Shown: positions 18,058-27,735, counted from the first letter of the stretch. The stretch: 64,000 nucleotides of DNA from Apibacter adventoris (GCF_002964975.1 NZ_PSZM01000046.1:124001-188000); one strand, 5' to 3'. The notes: generated by a model not told the origin, from the sequence alone. Numbers and translations are program-made.

Positions 18058-18810
18058 TTATTTCACATAAATATATTTGATATTTATCTCAGTATTATTA
18101 TTTACAATAATTTTTAACGGATATTTAGAAGGATTAAATTCAATATAACTATATGTATTTCCATCCCAATCAGTAATAATATTATTGATTAAATTAAAAG
18201 TTCCCGGAAATTCTTCTCCAAAATTATTAAATAACCAATTAGGTGTCTGTACAGAGCTCATCCATCCTTTTGTTTTATCATAAACATTTTGGTCACTGTT
18301 TTTAGTAAGTAAATTGCCAGCAGCATCGTATCCGTAAGTAATTGTTCCTGTGTCAGGATTATTTTTTGAAATCAGTTGCTGTTTGCTATTCAACGTAAGA
18401 GTGTAAGTTTTATTTACTCCGGAAATTATAACATTTTCTAATATGTTTTCTTTATCTATATATTTATAGGTGTACTTGGCAATACCCGTTTTATATGAAT
18501 TTACAGACACCTCTGTAACATTATTGGTATTTTCGTCATAAGCAATGTTATAGGTATTTTTATATCCTCCGGTAAGTGTTTCCTGAATAGATATAAGCTG
18601 ATTTTTAGAATTATAATCTAATGTAATGTAACTACTAGTAGATATAGCTCCGGTACTAGGATCTGTAAAAGATTTTGTAATTTCTGAAGGTAATAATTTC
18701 AGATTTTGAGAGGAATTATCTATTTCGTAAGGTTCAAAATTTTCTTCTCCACAAGAGAAAAATAACGAAAAAGAGAACATAGTAATAGCTATTAACAATA
18801 AATTTTTCAT
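18058..18810 (-). CDS. Lipoprotein with YD/RHS-like repeat segments
   Basis: 250 residues. A signal peptide ends in a lipobox (FSLFFSC), so the product should be membrane-anchored. The body is a run of beta-hairpin-like segments with tyrosine-rich repeats, including GYDAAGNLLTKNSD and YKYIDKENILENV, resembling the YD-repeat style of small Bacteroidota lipoproteins. It lacks any toxin-like C-terminus. Single gene, convergent with the panB operon. Function unknown. Confidence 0.75.
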   Translation of the reverse strand: MKNLLLIAITMFSFSLFFSCGEENFEPYEIDNSSQNLKLLPSEITKSFTDPSTGAISTSSYITLDYNSKNQLISIQETLTGGYKNTYNIAYDENTNNVTEVSVNSYKTGIAKYTYKYIDKENILENVIISGVNKTYTLTLNSKQQLISKNNPDTGTITYGYDAAGNLLTKNSDQNVYDKTKGWMSSVQTPNWLFNNFGEEFPGTFNLINNIITDWDGNTYSYIEFNPSKYPLKIIVNNNTEINIKYIYVK

Positions 18811-18881
18811 AAATTGCTTTTTGCAAATATACTATATTTTTATAGATCTTTCATGATAGAACCTTATAAAGTGAATTAAAA

Positions 18882-19244
18882 ATGGCATTGCATAATGATT
18901 TAGGAAAAGAAGCCGAAAATGAAGCTGTAACTTATTTGATTTCAAAAGGGTATGATATTTTAGAGAAAAATTGGAGATATAAAAAAGCTGAGGTTGATAT
19001 AATTACACTTTATAAAGAAGAATTGGTAATTGTAGAAGTTAAAGCCAGAAGTTCCGATCTTTTTATAAATCCTGAAGATGCTGTTACTCCAGCAAAGAGG
19101 AAAAGAATTATTGAAGCAGTTAATTATTATGTAATAGATAAAGATTGGAATGTAAATGTTAGATTTGATATTATTTCTTTATTAAAAAAGAGAGAAAAAT
19201 GGACCATTAATCATATAGAAGATGCATTTGATATTCTTTTATAA
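18882..19244 (+). CDS. yraN: YraN/UPF0102 nuclease-like protein
   Basis: 120 residues, normal length for UPF0102. The blocks LGKEAENEAVTYLISKGY, NWRYKKAEVDII and LVIVEVKARSS give the E, D and ExK residues of a PD-(D/E)XK endonuclease fold. Thought to act on DNA structures, but its role is not established. The 3' end overlaps by 6 bp the 3' end of the convergent trmN6 gene. Confidence 0.9.
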   Translation: MALHNDLGKEAENEAVTYLISKGYDILEKNWRYKKAEVDIITLYKEELVIVEVKARSSDLFINPEDAVTPAKRKRIIEAVNYYVIDKDWNVNVRFDIISLLKKREKWTINHIEDAFDILL

Positions 19245-19937
19245 ATAAAAATCTTTGGTTAGCTCTTTATACTCAGCAGACCATACACGTGGACTTTTTT
19301 CAACATAAAAATATCTTTCTTCTTTTTTTATGGGGTCTATGTTAGAAAACTCAACTATAGTCCTATTTATTTTTCCATTTTTAATGCCGGATATACGTAC
19401 AATTTTTTGAGGGTATAAATGTATTGACTCTGCGAAAGAAAAAATAACTTCTTCATCATAATGTGGGAATATACATCCCATGATTCCTTTATTATTAAGT
19501 AAAATTTTTGATTTTAATAATAAGGTTCTATAATCCAATTTTAATTGTTGTCTAGCTATGGGATGCTTAGTATGATGGGGTTGAGTGCTTTTAAAATAAG
19601 GAGGGTTACAAATAATATAATCAAAATGAAGTAAAGGAGAAAATTTTTGTAACTCTAAATTAAAAACAGTAATTCTTGACGAAAAATCAGAATTTGAAAT
19701 ATTTTTTTGCGCTAGTAAAAAGGCTTCTTTTTCCGATTCTAGTGCTGTTATGGTTGCTTTAGAATTTCGCTGGGCACACATAAGAGAAAGTAACCCTGTG
19801 CCGGTTCCTATGTCTAAAATAGTTTGAGCGGAATTAATATTTGTAAGACAGCCTAATAACACACTGTCTGTGCCAACTTTAAAAACGGATGGAGCTTGTA
19901 AGATTGAGAATTTTTTAAAATGAAAAATCTTATTCAT
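19239..19937 (-). CDS. trmN6: tRNA1(Val) adenine-N6-methyltransferase
   Basis: About 232 residues when started at the ATG at 19937 (MNKIFHFKKFSILQ); an upstream ATG at 19952 would add five residues and overlap the histidine kinase gene more. KVGTDSVLLG, DIGTGTGLLSLMCAQRN (SAM site) and the catalytic YIICNPPYF mark the YfiC/TrmN6 family, which methylates A37 of tRNA1(Val). It overlaps the upstream kinase gene by 8 bp, suggesting coupled translation. Confidence 0.88.
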   Translation of the reverse strand: MNKIFHFKKFSILQAPSVFKVGTDSVLLGCLTNINSAQTILDIGTGTGLLSLMCAQRNSKATITALESEKEAFLLAQKNISNSDFSSRITVFNLELQKFSPLLHFDYIICNPPYFKSTQPHHTKHPIARQQLKLDYRTLLLKSKILLNNKGIMGCIFPHYDEEVIFSFAESIHLYPQKIVRISGIKNGKINRTIVEFSNIDPIKKEERYFYVEKSPRVWSAEYKELTKDFYL

Positions 19938-21366
19938 TTTTAGGAATTTCAAATTTAAAAACAGTACCTTCTCCTACTTCAGAAAAAAAGGAAATATTAC
20001 CATCATATTCTTCAATAATTTTTTTTGTTATAGCAAGCCCTAATCCACTACCACTGGTTTTGGTAGAAAATTGTGGAGTAAAAATTTTAGGTTGTATTTT
20101 TTCAGGTATACCATTACCATTATCTATGATTATAAAATATACCATACGTATATCATGTCTTATTTTTACAATAATATTTGGAATTCTTTTCTCAGGAACT
20201 GATTGAAAAGCATTTTTGATAAGATTAGTAAGAACTCTGTTTAGTAAGTTAGGATCTATATTTAATATAATGGAGTCTTCCAAATAATCCATTACTAAAT
20301 ATTGAGAAGGGAATATTTCCAAGCAATTTTTAACCACTTCAATTACATTTATTCTTTCATCTTTCTTTAGTGGCATTTTAGCAAAATCTGAGAAAGCCTC
20401 GGCTATAGAAGATATAGTATTGATTTGTTGAATTAGTGATTGAAAAAGAATGTTTAGCTTACTAACCACTTCCGGATCTTTAGGGTTGAATTTCATTTGG
20501 AAACTTTGAATTTCCAGTTTCATGGGAGTTAATGGGTTTTTAATTTCATGAGCCACTTGCCTGGCCATTTCTTGCCAAGCACTATCTTTTTCTGCCTTTA
20601 TAAGAGCATCCGTTTGCTGTTTAAATTTAGATAACATAGTGTTATAAGCACTAACTAAAGGACTTATTTCATCTATATAGCTGTATAGAATGGGGCGATT
20701 ATGTGAAAGGGCGCCGGTATCACTTAATCGATAAGCTATTTCTTTAATTCTTTTGGTAAGATTTTGTGAAAAAAACCATGAAAATATTCCACTGATTATC
20801 ATTACTATAAACATTATAGCCACATATCTATATAATAAATCATAAAAATCTTTTTTTAAGAAATAATCATCATGAAGATATGGGAAATTTATTATAGCTA
20901 TAGGTTGATAATCATTATTATATATGTATCTATATACAGAGGTAGAATTGGAATTGGCATTAGGTGATTTTTCAGTTATTTCTATGCGATCATTATTTCT
21001 ATTGAGATTTTTTAATATTTCTTTGGAAATAAACTCAGTTTTTTGAGTTGGTATTTTATTCCCTAAAATAAATTTACCATCTAATGAATAAAAATTAATA
21101 TCTATATTATTTATATCAGCGATTTCATAAATTTTATTGCCTATTTTTTCTTTTACTTCTTTTGCTTTAGTATTTCTGTTAGAAAGAAGATAATCAAAAG
21201 TTTCAATAATTAATTGTTCTTTTCTTTCCAATCTTCTATTATTATAATCTTTTGCAATTTTAATGTATTGGTAAAAAGTTATAATTCCCATAGCAAATAT
21301 GGTACTAATCACAACTAAAATCATGACTAAAAAAATGCGAAGAGAAAGTGGAAATCTTCTATACAT
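19930..21366 (-). CDS. NtrY-like membrane sensor histidine kinase
   Basis: 478 residues. Two membrane spans (about 8-31 and 180-200) flank an extracytoplasmic sensor domain. A HAMP-like linker follows, then the phospho-acceptor block ARQVAHEIKNPLTPMKLE (His273), an N-box NLIKNAFQSV, and G-boxes DNGNGIPEK and SGSGLGLAITKKI. The H-box form with HEIKNPLTPM is typical of NtrY-like kinases. No response regulator lies next to it. It follows the ABC-type genes by 35 bp, so it could be cotranscribed with the peptide/terpenoid locus, but it is equally well placed as an independent flavobacterial gene with trmN6. Confidence 0.88.
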   Translation of the reverse strand: MYRRFPLSLRIFLVMILVVISTIFAMGIITFYQYIKIAKDYNNRRLERKEQLIIETFDYLLSNRNTKAKEVKEKIGNKIYEIADINNIDINFYSLDGKFILGNKIPTQKTEFISKEILKNLNRNNDRIEITEKSPNANSNSTSVYRYIYNNDYQPIAIINFPYLHDDYFLKKDFYDLLYRYVAIMFIVMIISGIFSWFFSQNLTKRIKEIAYRLSDTGALSHNRPILYSYIDEISPLVSAYNTMLSKFKQQTDALIKAEKDSAWQEMARQVAHEIKNPLTPMKLEIQSFQMKFNPKDPEVVSKLNILFQSLIQQINTISSIAEAFSDFAKMPLKKDERINVIEVVKNCLEIFPSQYLVMDYLEDSIILNIDPNLLNRVLTNLIKNAFQSVPEKRIPNIIVKIRHDIRMVYFIIIDNGNGIPEKIQPKIFTPQFSTKTSGSGLGLAITKKIIEEYDGNISFFSEVGEGTVFKFEIPKNE

Positions 21367-21401
21367 TAATTATAAGAATAAGAATATAAACCAGAAATAA
21401 A

Positions 21402-22778
21402 TTATTCTTCAGGTAAGGCACGTAATTTTTTTATAGGTTTCATTAAAAAGAAAAATATAATATTAACAAATATAAGATTTATCCAGAAAAATAAATTAGG
21501 ATAATTTCTAAAAATTGATTTATCTACAAATTTTGTGTAATATAAAATTAATGGGAGTATAGGAATTAACCAAATACTGAGATTAAGTATAACAGGAGAT
21601 TTTCTCTTAGGTAAATGGTTTAATATCAGATTGGCTAAATAAATTATCATTATAATAAATAGTCCATACCAGAAAGAAATAACTAGCATTATTATAATAA
21701 ATTCATCATCATAGTTAAATAATATATCAAAAAAAGCTACAGCTATTCCAAAAATAAAAATTAAAAGACCTGCTACCACCAGGCTTATTAACCAGGATTT
21801 ACCGCTGGTTACTCTGAATGAGAACAAGGCGATAGATATAAATAAACTTATATATAAGGTTGTGCGTAATAATTGTTCAGTTTTACTTAATGAATTTTCT
21901 AAACAATTATCATTAATTTTTTGATAACCATTAATTAGATTATTATATTGTACATAGTATACATGTTTATTACTATACTCATAAACAGGTTTTTCGCGTT
22001 CGATATGATTTTGGGGATTAATTGGAAAATCAGGGTAATGATAAATTAAATCAAACCATTTATCAGCAGTTAGATTGGTTTCTAAATTATGTTTTTTTTG
22101 TAGATCAAGGTATTGTTGTATAAGTAATTTAATACTATCTTTTTTATCTTCAATTAACCATTGTCTTACAGTATTTAAATTTGTAGAATCAGCAAAGAAA
22201 AATGACCTAAAGGAGAAGGATTCACTTTCAGGATAATTTAACAGGGATGCAACTACAGAATCTTTATGTTCATTATTTGGATTTGCTACATCTGTTTCAT
22301 CATAAGATGTCTCTGATTTAGGGATTAATATTCTGATTTTATCTAATATATTTACGCCTTTTACAAATTGTTTATGGGAGACCTGATTTTGTCGTCTTAA
22401 TACAATTCCCTGATTATAAGAAAAACAATAAAGAGCATTAGCACTTACAAGAATAAAAATGAGAATCCACTCATAGTACAAAGAAATAGATTTTTTCGGA
22501 TAAAAAGATTTAAAGGCATTATTTTTCAAGTAAAATATTAACCAGATTATGAATGTTAAAACAGATGTAAATCCGGCTATAAAGTATAATAAGTCCATAT
22601 TTCGAAAAGAAGAATAATAATAATATGATGTATCCTGGAAATCAATTTTTCCGGATATATATCCGAAAAAGAAAAACAAAAGATTAAGTCCTAAAATAGT
22701 AAGTCCTATAGGTAGAATTTTTATATTCCAAAGTAATGGGTAATTAAGCAGTAAATATTTTTGAGTTTTTTTAAACAT
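21402..22778 (-). CDS. Multi-pass membrane protein, candidate ABC permease
   Basis: 458 residues. Three N-terminal spans (about 22-42, 65-85 and 98-118), an extracytoplasmic domain of roughly 170 residues, then about five spans to the C-terminus. No motif I can name. It lies 24 bp after the gene for an ABC ATPase that has no membrane domain, so the simplest reading is the permease partner of that ATPase. The order of three spans, large external domain and further spans would suit an exporter. I cannot assign it to a known permease family with certainty. Confidence 0.6.
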   Translation of the reverse strand: MFKKTQKYLLLNYPLLWNIKILPIGLTILGLNLLFFFFGYISGKIDFQDTSYYYYSSFRNMDLLYFIAGFTSVLTFIIWLIFYLKNNAFKSFYPKKSISLYYEWILIFILVSANALYCFSYNQGIVLRRQNQVSHKQFVKGVNILDKIRILIPKSETSYDETDVANPNNEHKDSVVASLLNYPESESFSFRSFFFADSTNLNTVRQWLIEDKKDSIKLLIQQYLDLQKKHNLETNLTADKWFDLIYHYPDFPINPQNHIEREKPVYEYSNKHVYYVQYNNLINGYQKINDNCLENSLSKTEQLLRTTLYISLFISIALFSFRVTSGKSWLISLVVAGLLIFIFGIAVAFFDILFNYDDEFIIIMLVISFWYGLFIIMIIYLANLILNHLPKRKSPVILNLSIWLIPILPLILYYTKFVDKSIFRNYPNLFFWINLIFVNIIFFFLMKPIKKLRALPEE

Positions 22779-22802
22779 AATATTGTTATAAATAATTAGA
22801 AG

Positions 22803-23951
22803 TTAAATAAAGAAACGACGTGTAGAGTTGGAAATATCTCTAAAATATTTTATAGGAATATTTTCTTGAATAATTGTTTCTAAAAAATTTTTTATAGAGG
22901 TTGTTGCAGGAAAATTTGCTATATAAGTTCCACCATTGTAATGGAGTTTTATAAGATTTAATTGCTGGAATGTTTTATATAATTCTTCTTGATTCCAATC
23001 AGATTCAAATTCAATAATAAACTCATGTATTTTATTATCAATAGTTTCAGTCTTTAAATTTCTTTGTTCTCCATGTTTTAAGAATATAACCTGATCGGAA
23101 GTTTTCTCTACCTCATATAGTTGCTGGGAGCTTAGTACTATTCCTAATGGTCTGAATGGTGATTTGGCTATAGCTTTAAAGTCATCTAAAACAATTTGTT
23201 GTGCCATAATGTCTAGATTGGCTAAAGGCTCATCTATGAGTAATAATTTTGGCTTTCTTAGAAGCATACGGGCTAATTCAAAACGCATTTTATAACCGGA
23301 AGAAAGGTTTTTCCAACTTAGTTTTTTATAATCCCTAAGTCCCATACGGCTTAGAATTAAATCTGTTATTAATTCATTTTCTTCACTGGCTACTCCATAG
23401 CAAGAAGCAGTGAATCTTAAATTATCTAACATAGAGCCATACCAATTATTTGTTCTCTGTGGTATATATATAAGTTGAGTTCTCAAGTCATAAATGTCTG
23501 AATAGGTAAAATGATATTTAATTTCTCCTTCAGTAGGATTTAATTCTTTACATAAAGACCGTAATAGGGTAGTTTTCCCATTACCGTTTTCTCCTACTAG
23601 TCCTATAATTTCTCCTTCAGATATTTTTAAATTTATAGGTCCCAAAGCAAATGGAGATTTACTATATGACTTTTTTAAGTTATTGATTTCTAATAGACAT
23701 TTTTGGCTTTTTATTTCTTTTTTGGATAAAAACTGGTGTAGTTCCTGAAGTATAGTAAGATATTTTTCTTTTTTTTCTTCTGTATTGGATTGGTTATAAT
23801 CTACCCAAGCTAAAAGATTGTAAGTTTTTTTATAAAAAGAAAAGTCTTCCGTATCTAAGGTTAAATCTATAATTCTTTTAAGAGTAAAAGTGAAATCCTC
23901 AAATTGTAAAGAATGTAAAATTTTCTCGTATTGTTTTTCAAATAAATTCAT
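22803..23951 (-). CDS. ABC transporter ATP-binding protein with N-terminal extension
   Basis: 382 residues. Residues 1-85 are a helical, Gln/Lys-rich extension with no recognised motif. The ATPase domain follows: Walker A GENGNGKT (120-127), Q-loop region IYIPQRTNN, signature NLSSGYKMR (215-223), Walker B LLLIDEP (236-242) and a switch region near SSQQLYEVE. The signature is LSSGY rather than LSGGQ, as in many ABC-2 exporters. About 80 residues after the ATPase may regulate or dock. It lies 98 bp downstream of the M50 peptidase gene and 24 bp upstream of the candidate permease; together they may export the product of the peptide/terpenoid locus. Confidence 0.88.
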   Translation of the reverse strand: MNLFEKQYEKILHSLQFEDFTFTLKRIIDLTLDTEDFSFYKKTYNLLAWVDYNQSNTEEKKEKYLTILQELHQFLSKKEIKSQKCLLEINNLKKSYSKSPFALGPINLKISEGEIIGLVGENGNGKTTLLRSLCKELNPTEGEIKYHFTYSDIYDLRTQLIYIPQRTNNWYGSMLDNLRFTASCYGVASEENELITDLILSRMGLRDYKKLSWKNLSSGYKMRFELARMLLRKPKLLLIDEPLANLDIMAQQIVLDDFKAIAKSPFRPLGIVLSSQQLYEVEKTSDQVIFLKHGEQRNLKTETIDNKIHEFIIEFESDWNQEELYKTFQQLNLIKLHYNGGTYIANFPATTSIKNFLETIIQENIPIKYFRDISNSTRRFFI

Positions 23952-24049
23952 GAAATTCTATAAAATAATTTATATATACATTAAAATAAATATTATTACT
24001 TATTTAAGATGACAAATATAAATTTAATTTATGGGTTAATGGCAAAAAA

Positions 24050-25240
24050 TTAAGATTTTGATAATTTATCTTTTTTAGATATAATAAAACCTTTAATGAA
24101 ATTAAATAACAAATAAAAAAATAACATGGGCACCAAAAGTTGTGCAAATTCACTAAAAGAAAATTCAGCTCCTCGTGTAAATAGATTTTTAAAAAAATTA
24201 TATAGATTTTTAGGAAATAGTAATATGGAATTTGGGTTTTTAATAATTACATAGTAAACAAATAATAAAATAATAGAATAACTAATCAACCCATAGAAAA
24301 ATAAAAGAAAATCTTCTCCTTTCCATTTTTTTTGTTTTTTTGAAAAAATACTTAACACTTTTTTTCCTGCATGGCTCATAAGATTAGGTTTATTAATAAT
24401 ATCTGAAAAAATCCAATATCCATCGCTTCTTAAAAAAGGGTTAAGATTATTAAGAGTTTTAATACATACAATTGAAGCTAATACAGCTAAGAATGAATTT
24501 TTTAAAATAAGCGTAGCAAAAACAACTATTAGAGAGCAAAAAATTAATTCAAAATACATGCCTGCTAAATTTACTACTATTCTTTGTTTTTTGGGTAGTC
24601 TCCATACATCTGTGACATCTGCATAATATACAGGGGTAAATAAGTAAAATCCTCCGCCTATTCCACCATGTTTTGCTCCAAAATAATTTGCAGAAGAAGC
24701 ATGTCCTATCTCATGAAAAGTAGTACTCATAGCCATAAGGATAAAGAAATATATAAGACTGTTTCTCAAATTAAAAGAGGAATAAAGGTCAAAGTGGTAG
24801 TACAGGCAACTACCAATAATACCTATGCAAAGAATAATAACACAAATAGAAATTTTAGATTTAAACAAGAAACCAAAGAATGGCGTAATCTTTTTTAGTA
24901 AATTTTCATTAAATATTATAAAACTAAGATTTAAATATCCGGGTTTTTTATATTTTTTTAGATTTTCATTTTCACCTTCAAGTAATCCATAAGGTTGTAA
25001 CTTTTTGTATAATAAATCGTGTACAAATTCCTCTGTGAGTTCTAAATCATATTGGTTGTTATAGGCAATTATAATATCATGAATACTCTTTTTTCCATCT
25101 ATAAGACAAAGCAAGTCATAAACTTCATTAGATATTTTTACATAATGGTTTTGTATGGTATCATGAAGAAGATATTCACTCTTAGAAAAATTAGTGAATT
25201 CAATATTGCCTGCAATTTTAGGAATTAAATGATCATCCAT
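24050..25240 (-). CDS. Membrane M50-type peptidase with N-terminal PqqD-like domain
   Basis: 396 residues. Residues about 8-90 look like a PqqD-like peptide-recognition domain (pattern HYVKISNEVYDLLCLIDGKK, then a GLLEG end), the kind that binds leader peptides in RiPP pathways. The rest is an integral membrane zinc peptidase: HEIGH at 176-180 within a span, and the second metal motif NLNPFLRSDGYW (265-276, Asp273). At least six hydrophobic spans. It would cleave, or help release, a membrane-associated peptide. It lies 26 bp downstream of the terpene-cyclase fusion gene, so cotranscription is nearly certain. Related arrangements are known for YydH-like and other peptide-maturing M50 proteins. 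Substrate inferred to be the small precursors upstream. Confidence 0.8.
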   Translation of the reverse strand: MDDHLIPKIAGNIEFTNFSKSEYLLHDTIQNHYVKISNEVYDLLCLIDGKKSIHDIIIAYNNQYDLELTEEFVHDLLYKKLQPYGLLEGENENLKKYKKPGYLNLSFIIFNENLLKKITPFFGFLFKSKISICVIILCIGIIGSCLYYHFDLYSSFNLRNSLIYFFILMAMSTTFHEIGHASSANYFGAKHGGIGGGFYLFTPVYYADVTDVWRLPKKQRIVVNLAGMYFELIFCSLIVVFATLILKNSFLAVLASIVCIKTLNNLNPFLRSDGYWIFSDIINKPNLMSHAGKKVLSIFSKKQKKWKGEDFLLFFYGLISYSIILLFVYYVIIKNPNSILLFPKNLYNFFKNLFTRGAEFSFSEFAQLLVPMLFFYLLFNFIKGFIISKKDKLSKS

Positions 25241-25265
25241 TTCACGAAATTTGTTATTTACAAAG

Positions 25266-27134
25266 TTACATAGATAATGCCTTTAAAACAAAAGCAGTAG
25301 TTAAAACTTTACTTTGATATGGTTGTCCGGCTTTAGGACGAATAAAATCGACCGCATTCCAGCTTCCGTTTTTGTTTTGTGAAATAATTAAATATTTTTT
25401 TCCGGCATTTATATATTTTTTATATACATCTTTATCAAATAGCTTTAAACATAGAAGAGCAAAGGAAGTATTTAAAGCATCTGATCCTGAATTATCTCCC
25501 CAACCTCCATCATGGTTTTGATTTTGAACAATAAAATTTATAGCCTGTTGTATTTCTTTTTTATATAAATCTTTTTGAATAGATAAAGCTCTAAGGGCAG
25601 TATAGGTTCCATAATAAACACCATAATACCATCGGGCAGCCCAATAGCCTTCCTTTAATTGTGAACGGACTACGTATTGTAAAGATATGTTTATTTGGCT
25701 CTTAAAAGATTCATCTTTGAGAAGATGTAAAGCGTATATAAAATTGGCTACTACCTCAATATCCGGGCCCGTTCCCCATAAAGTTTGGTTACAATACTCT
25801 TGTTTTTGTTGTATTTTTGTCTGATTTTTTCTAGGTATAATCCAAGTTTCAATTCCTCCATTAGCATCTGTTCTTTCTTCTAAAGCTATATTTATTGGTT
25901 TAGCACAGTATTTAGAAATTAAATGGGTTTTGTCAAACTTTATAAATACTTGTAAGATCTGAGCTAAATCGTCTATATCCGAAGCAATTTCTTTTACATC
26001 CGGATAATAAGACCAACCCCCAACCTTGTCTTTCCGTCTTTTATTTATCCAATATATAGTCTCTTTTTCTATATAATCAGAAATATTTAAAGCATATTTA
26101 TTAGCAATATGAAGCAAACAATCATCTAACATAGCCCTTTGAAAAACATCACTTACCTGTATAGGGGACGAATTGGTAAAACCTTGTTTTTTACTGAGAT
26201 ACATGATGTGTTGCAACTCTTGATAATTTTTCCGATAATCACTTTCAATAAAAGACAATCCTTGGAAAATAGTTTTATTTCGCACATTAGAATAATTAAA
26301 GAAACTATTTTGAGATAGAGCAGATTGTTCCAATTCAATTTTCTTTTCCAGTATAAGTAAATAACCTTCCGTTTCATCCAGATAATTAGATATAGTATTT
26401 GCCATATCTGAAATAGTATTTTCCCATAAACTAGAAATAGAATATTTAACCAAAACAGCTTTTGCTTTTTTAAAATATTGTATAGAGTTTTTTAATATTT
26501 TTTGGCCTATTCCACGAATGAAAAAAAGTTTATTAAGAATCTGTGGAGATAATTTTCTTTCTTCTTCAAAAAGGGAAATATTTAATTGATATACTCCCCA
26601 GTTAAATTGCCCTTTGGTAAAATCTTCATAAAAGTCTTTCACATCATCATATAGTTGAAAGCCTATGGAAAAATAATAATGAGATTGGATAAGGGATTCA
26701 TATAATTGTTTATTATTAGACCCGGAAAGAATATACATGCTGTCAATAGCTATTTTTCCAAAAGCAGCCTTGAGATCTGCTAAATTTTTGTATTTGCTAA
26801 AAGAAACTGTAGATTTTTGTAGACTTAAACCTTTTTCAATACTAATAGCTTGCTGATATTCTTTTTTTCTTTGATTCCAGGTTTTCCAAAAAATAGAATT
26901 AAGTCCAAATATATGTGTGAGTTTTTTTATAGCCTCTTCCTGAAAAGCTAGGGAATAGGTTAGCTTGGTTATATCATGATCATCAATAACTGCATCTAAA
27001 AACAATAAAGATTGGTAGTATAAAAAACCCGCAGAAGACAGTTCTTTGACTAATTCAGAATCTATATTAGGAAAAAAGGCGGTGAATAATTTGGGATAAT
27101 ATTCATAAAATTCAGGAGATTTAGTAGTACTCAT
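25266..27134 (-). CDS. Fusion of class I isoprenoid synthase and class II terpene cyclase domains
   Basis: 622 residues, soluble. N-terminal half (about 30-270): all-alpha class I isoprenoid-synthase pattern with a first Asp-rich motif in LDAVIDDHD (46-54) and a second in GFQLYDDVKDFYEDF (158-172), where FQ..DD..D is typical of prenyl diphosphate synthases. C-terminal half (about 330-622): alpha/alpha-barrel repeats of the squalene-cyclase/prenyltransferase type, with the class II acid motif DIDD (386-389, in ASDIDDLAQ) and QW-like blocks QNQNHDGGWGD (537-547) and SQNKNGSWN. One protein could therefore build or bind a prenyl diphosphate and also cyclise it by protonation. First gene of the run cyclase-peptidase-ABC. 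Linked precursor peptides suggest the prenyl group may go onto a peptide, as ComQ does to ComX tryptophan; a free terpenoid product is the alternative. Confidence 0.8.
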   Translation of the reverse strand: MSTTKSPEFYEYYPKLFTAFFPNIDSELVKELSSAGFLYYQSLLFLDAVIDDHDITKLTYSLAFQEEAIKKLTHIFGLNSIFWKTWNQRKKEYQQAISIEKGLSLQKSTVSFSKYKNLADLKAAFGKIAIDSMYILSGSNNKQLYESLIQSHYYFSIGFQLYDDVKDFYEDFTKGQFNWGVYQLNISLFEEERKLSPQILNKLFFIRGIGQKILKNSIQYFKKAKAVLVKYSISSLWENTISDMANTISNYLDETEGYLLILEKKIELEQSALSQNSFFNYSNVRNKTIFQGLSFIESDYRKNYQELQHIMYLSKKQGFTNSSPIQVSDVFQRAMLDDCLLHIANKYALNISDYIEKETIYWINKRRKDKVGGWSYYPDVKEIASDIDDLAQILQVFIKFDKTHLISKYCAKPINIALEERTDANGGIETWIIPRKNQTKIQQKQEYCNQTLWGTGPDIEVVANFIYALHLLKDESFKSQINISLQYVVRSQLKEGYWAARWYYGVYYGTYTALRALSIQKDLYKKEIQQAINFIVQNQNHDGGWGDNSGSDALNTSFALLCLKLFDKDVYKKYINAGKKYLIISQNKNGSWNAVDFIRPKAGQPYQSKVLTTAFVLKALSM

Positions 27135-27173
27135 ATAATTTTTCTTAAATTAATTTAAATGAACAAATATTTA

Positions 27174-27320
27174 TTAAAAACCATTTATCGGGAATAATTT
27201 TTCTGATAACAGTTGAATAAATCCTGCAACCCAAAAACCCTCAGCTTTTGTAACTCTTAACGGATTGTAAATATTTTGTTTATTATAAAAAGGATAATTA
27301 ATATATATAATAGTTATTTT
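27174..27320 (-). pseudogene. Duplicated 3' fragment of the small secreted protein gene
   Basis: On the minus strand this reads INYPFYNKQNIYNP, then VTKAEGFWVAGFIQLLSEKL and a stop at 27174, almost identical to the last 45 residues of the gene at 27771-28124. Upstream the frame is lost through a 2-bp insertion in an AT repeat. It lies 40 bp before the cyclase start, directly joined to copy A of the intergenic repeat. Confidence 0.75.
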
Positions 27321-27735
27321 TTAAATTATTAAATTTTTATATTCTATAAAATAGATAATAATTAGAATGTTGTAAAAATAATAATAAATATTATTATTTG
27401 TCTGTTTTTTTATAATAAATTACATATATATGACTTTATTTTATTATATAAAATTATAATTGATTATTTTTTTATTTTTTGATAAAAAAAATACTATAGT
27501 TTCTTTTATTTTTATTTGTTTGGGATAAAGTCCACTTAGGGATATGCTGTAAAACTGCCTGTGTACTAAAAATTAATACAATTTATTACTATAGAAAGAC
27601 TTTTAAAAAAGTGAAATATATATATAAAGGTGAAATTTTATGTAGTGATTCAAATAACTTGAATTCCACTAAGGGTTAGAATAATTTAGAGTAATATTCA
27701 TAGAATTTAGGAACAGGATTAGTTAACCTCATATA
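27318..27735 (-). repeat. Locus repeat copy A (promoter region plus cyclase 5' remnant)
   Basis: About 400 bp similar to copies B (29446-29938) and C (31320-31795), including a block around GGGATAAAGT and ATATGCTGTAAA. On the minus strand it starts with a remnant of the cyclase N-terminus (27676-27732: MRLTNPVPKFYEYYSKLF then stop, compare MSTTKSPEFYEYYPKLF) and ends in a promoter-like block. The -7 box is degenerate here (TATTTTTA). The precursor gene expected after it is missing, replaced by the fragment at 27174-27320. Confidence 0.65.

Noticed and set aside
26153-26377. Minus-strand frame of 74 residues inside the cyclase gene
   Set aside because: Out of frame with a continuous 622-residue gene that has motifs on both sides.
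27360-27560. CRISPR-like or satellite array in the AT-rich repeats
   Set aside because: Only three long, imperfect copies kilobases apart; no short regular repeats with spacers.
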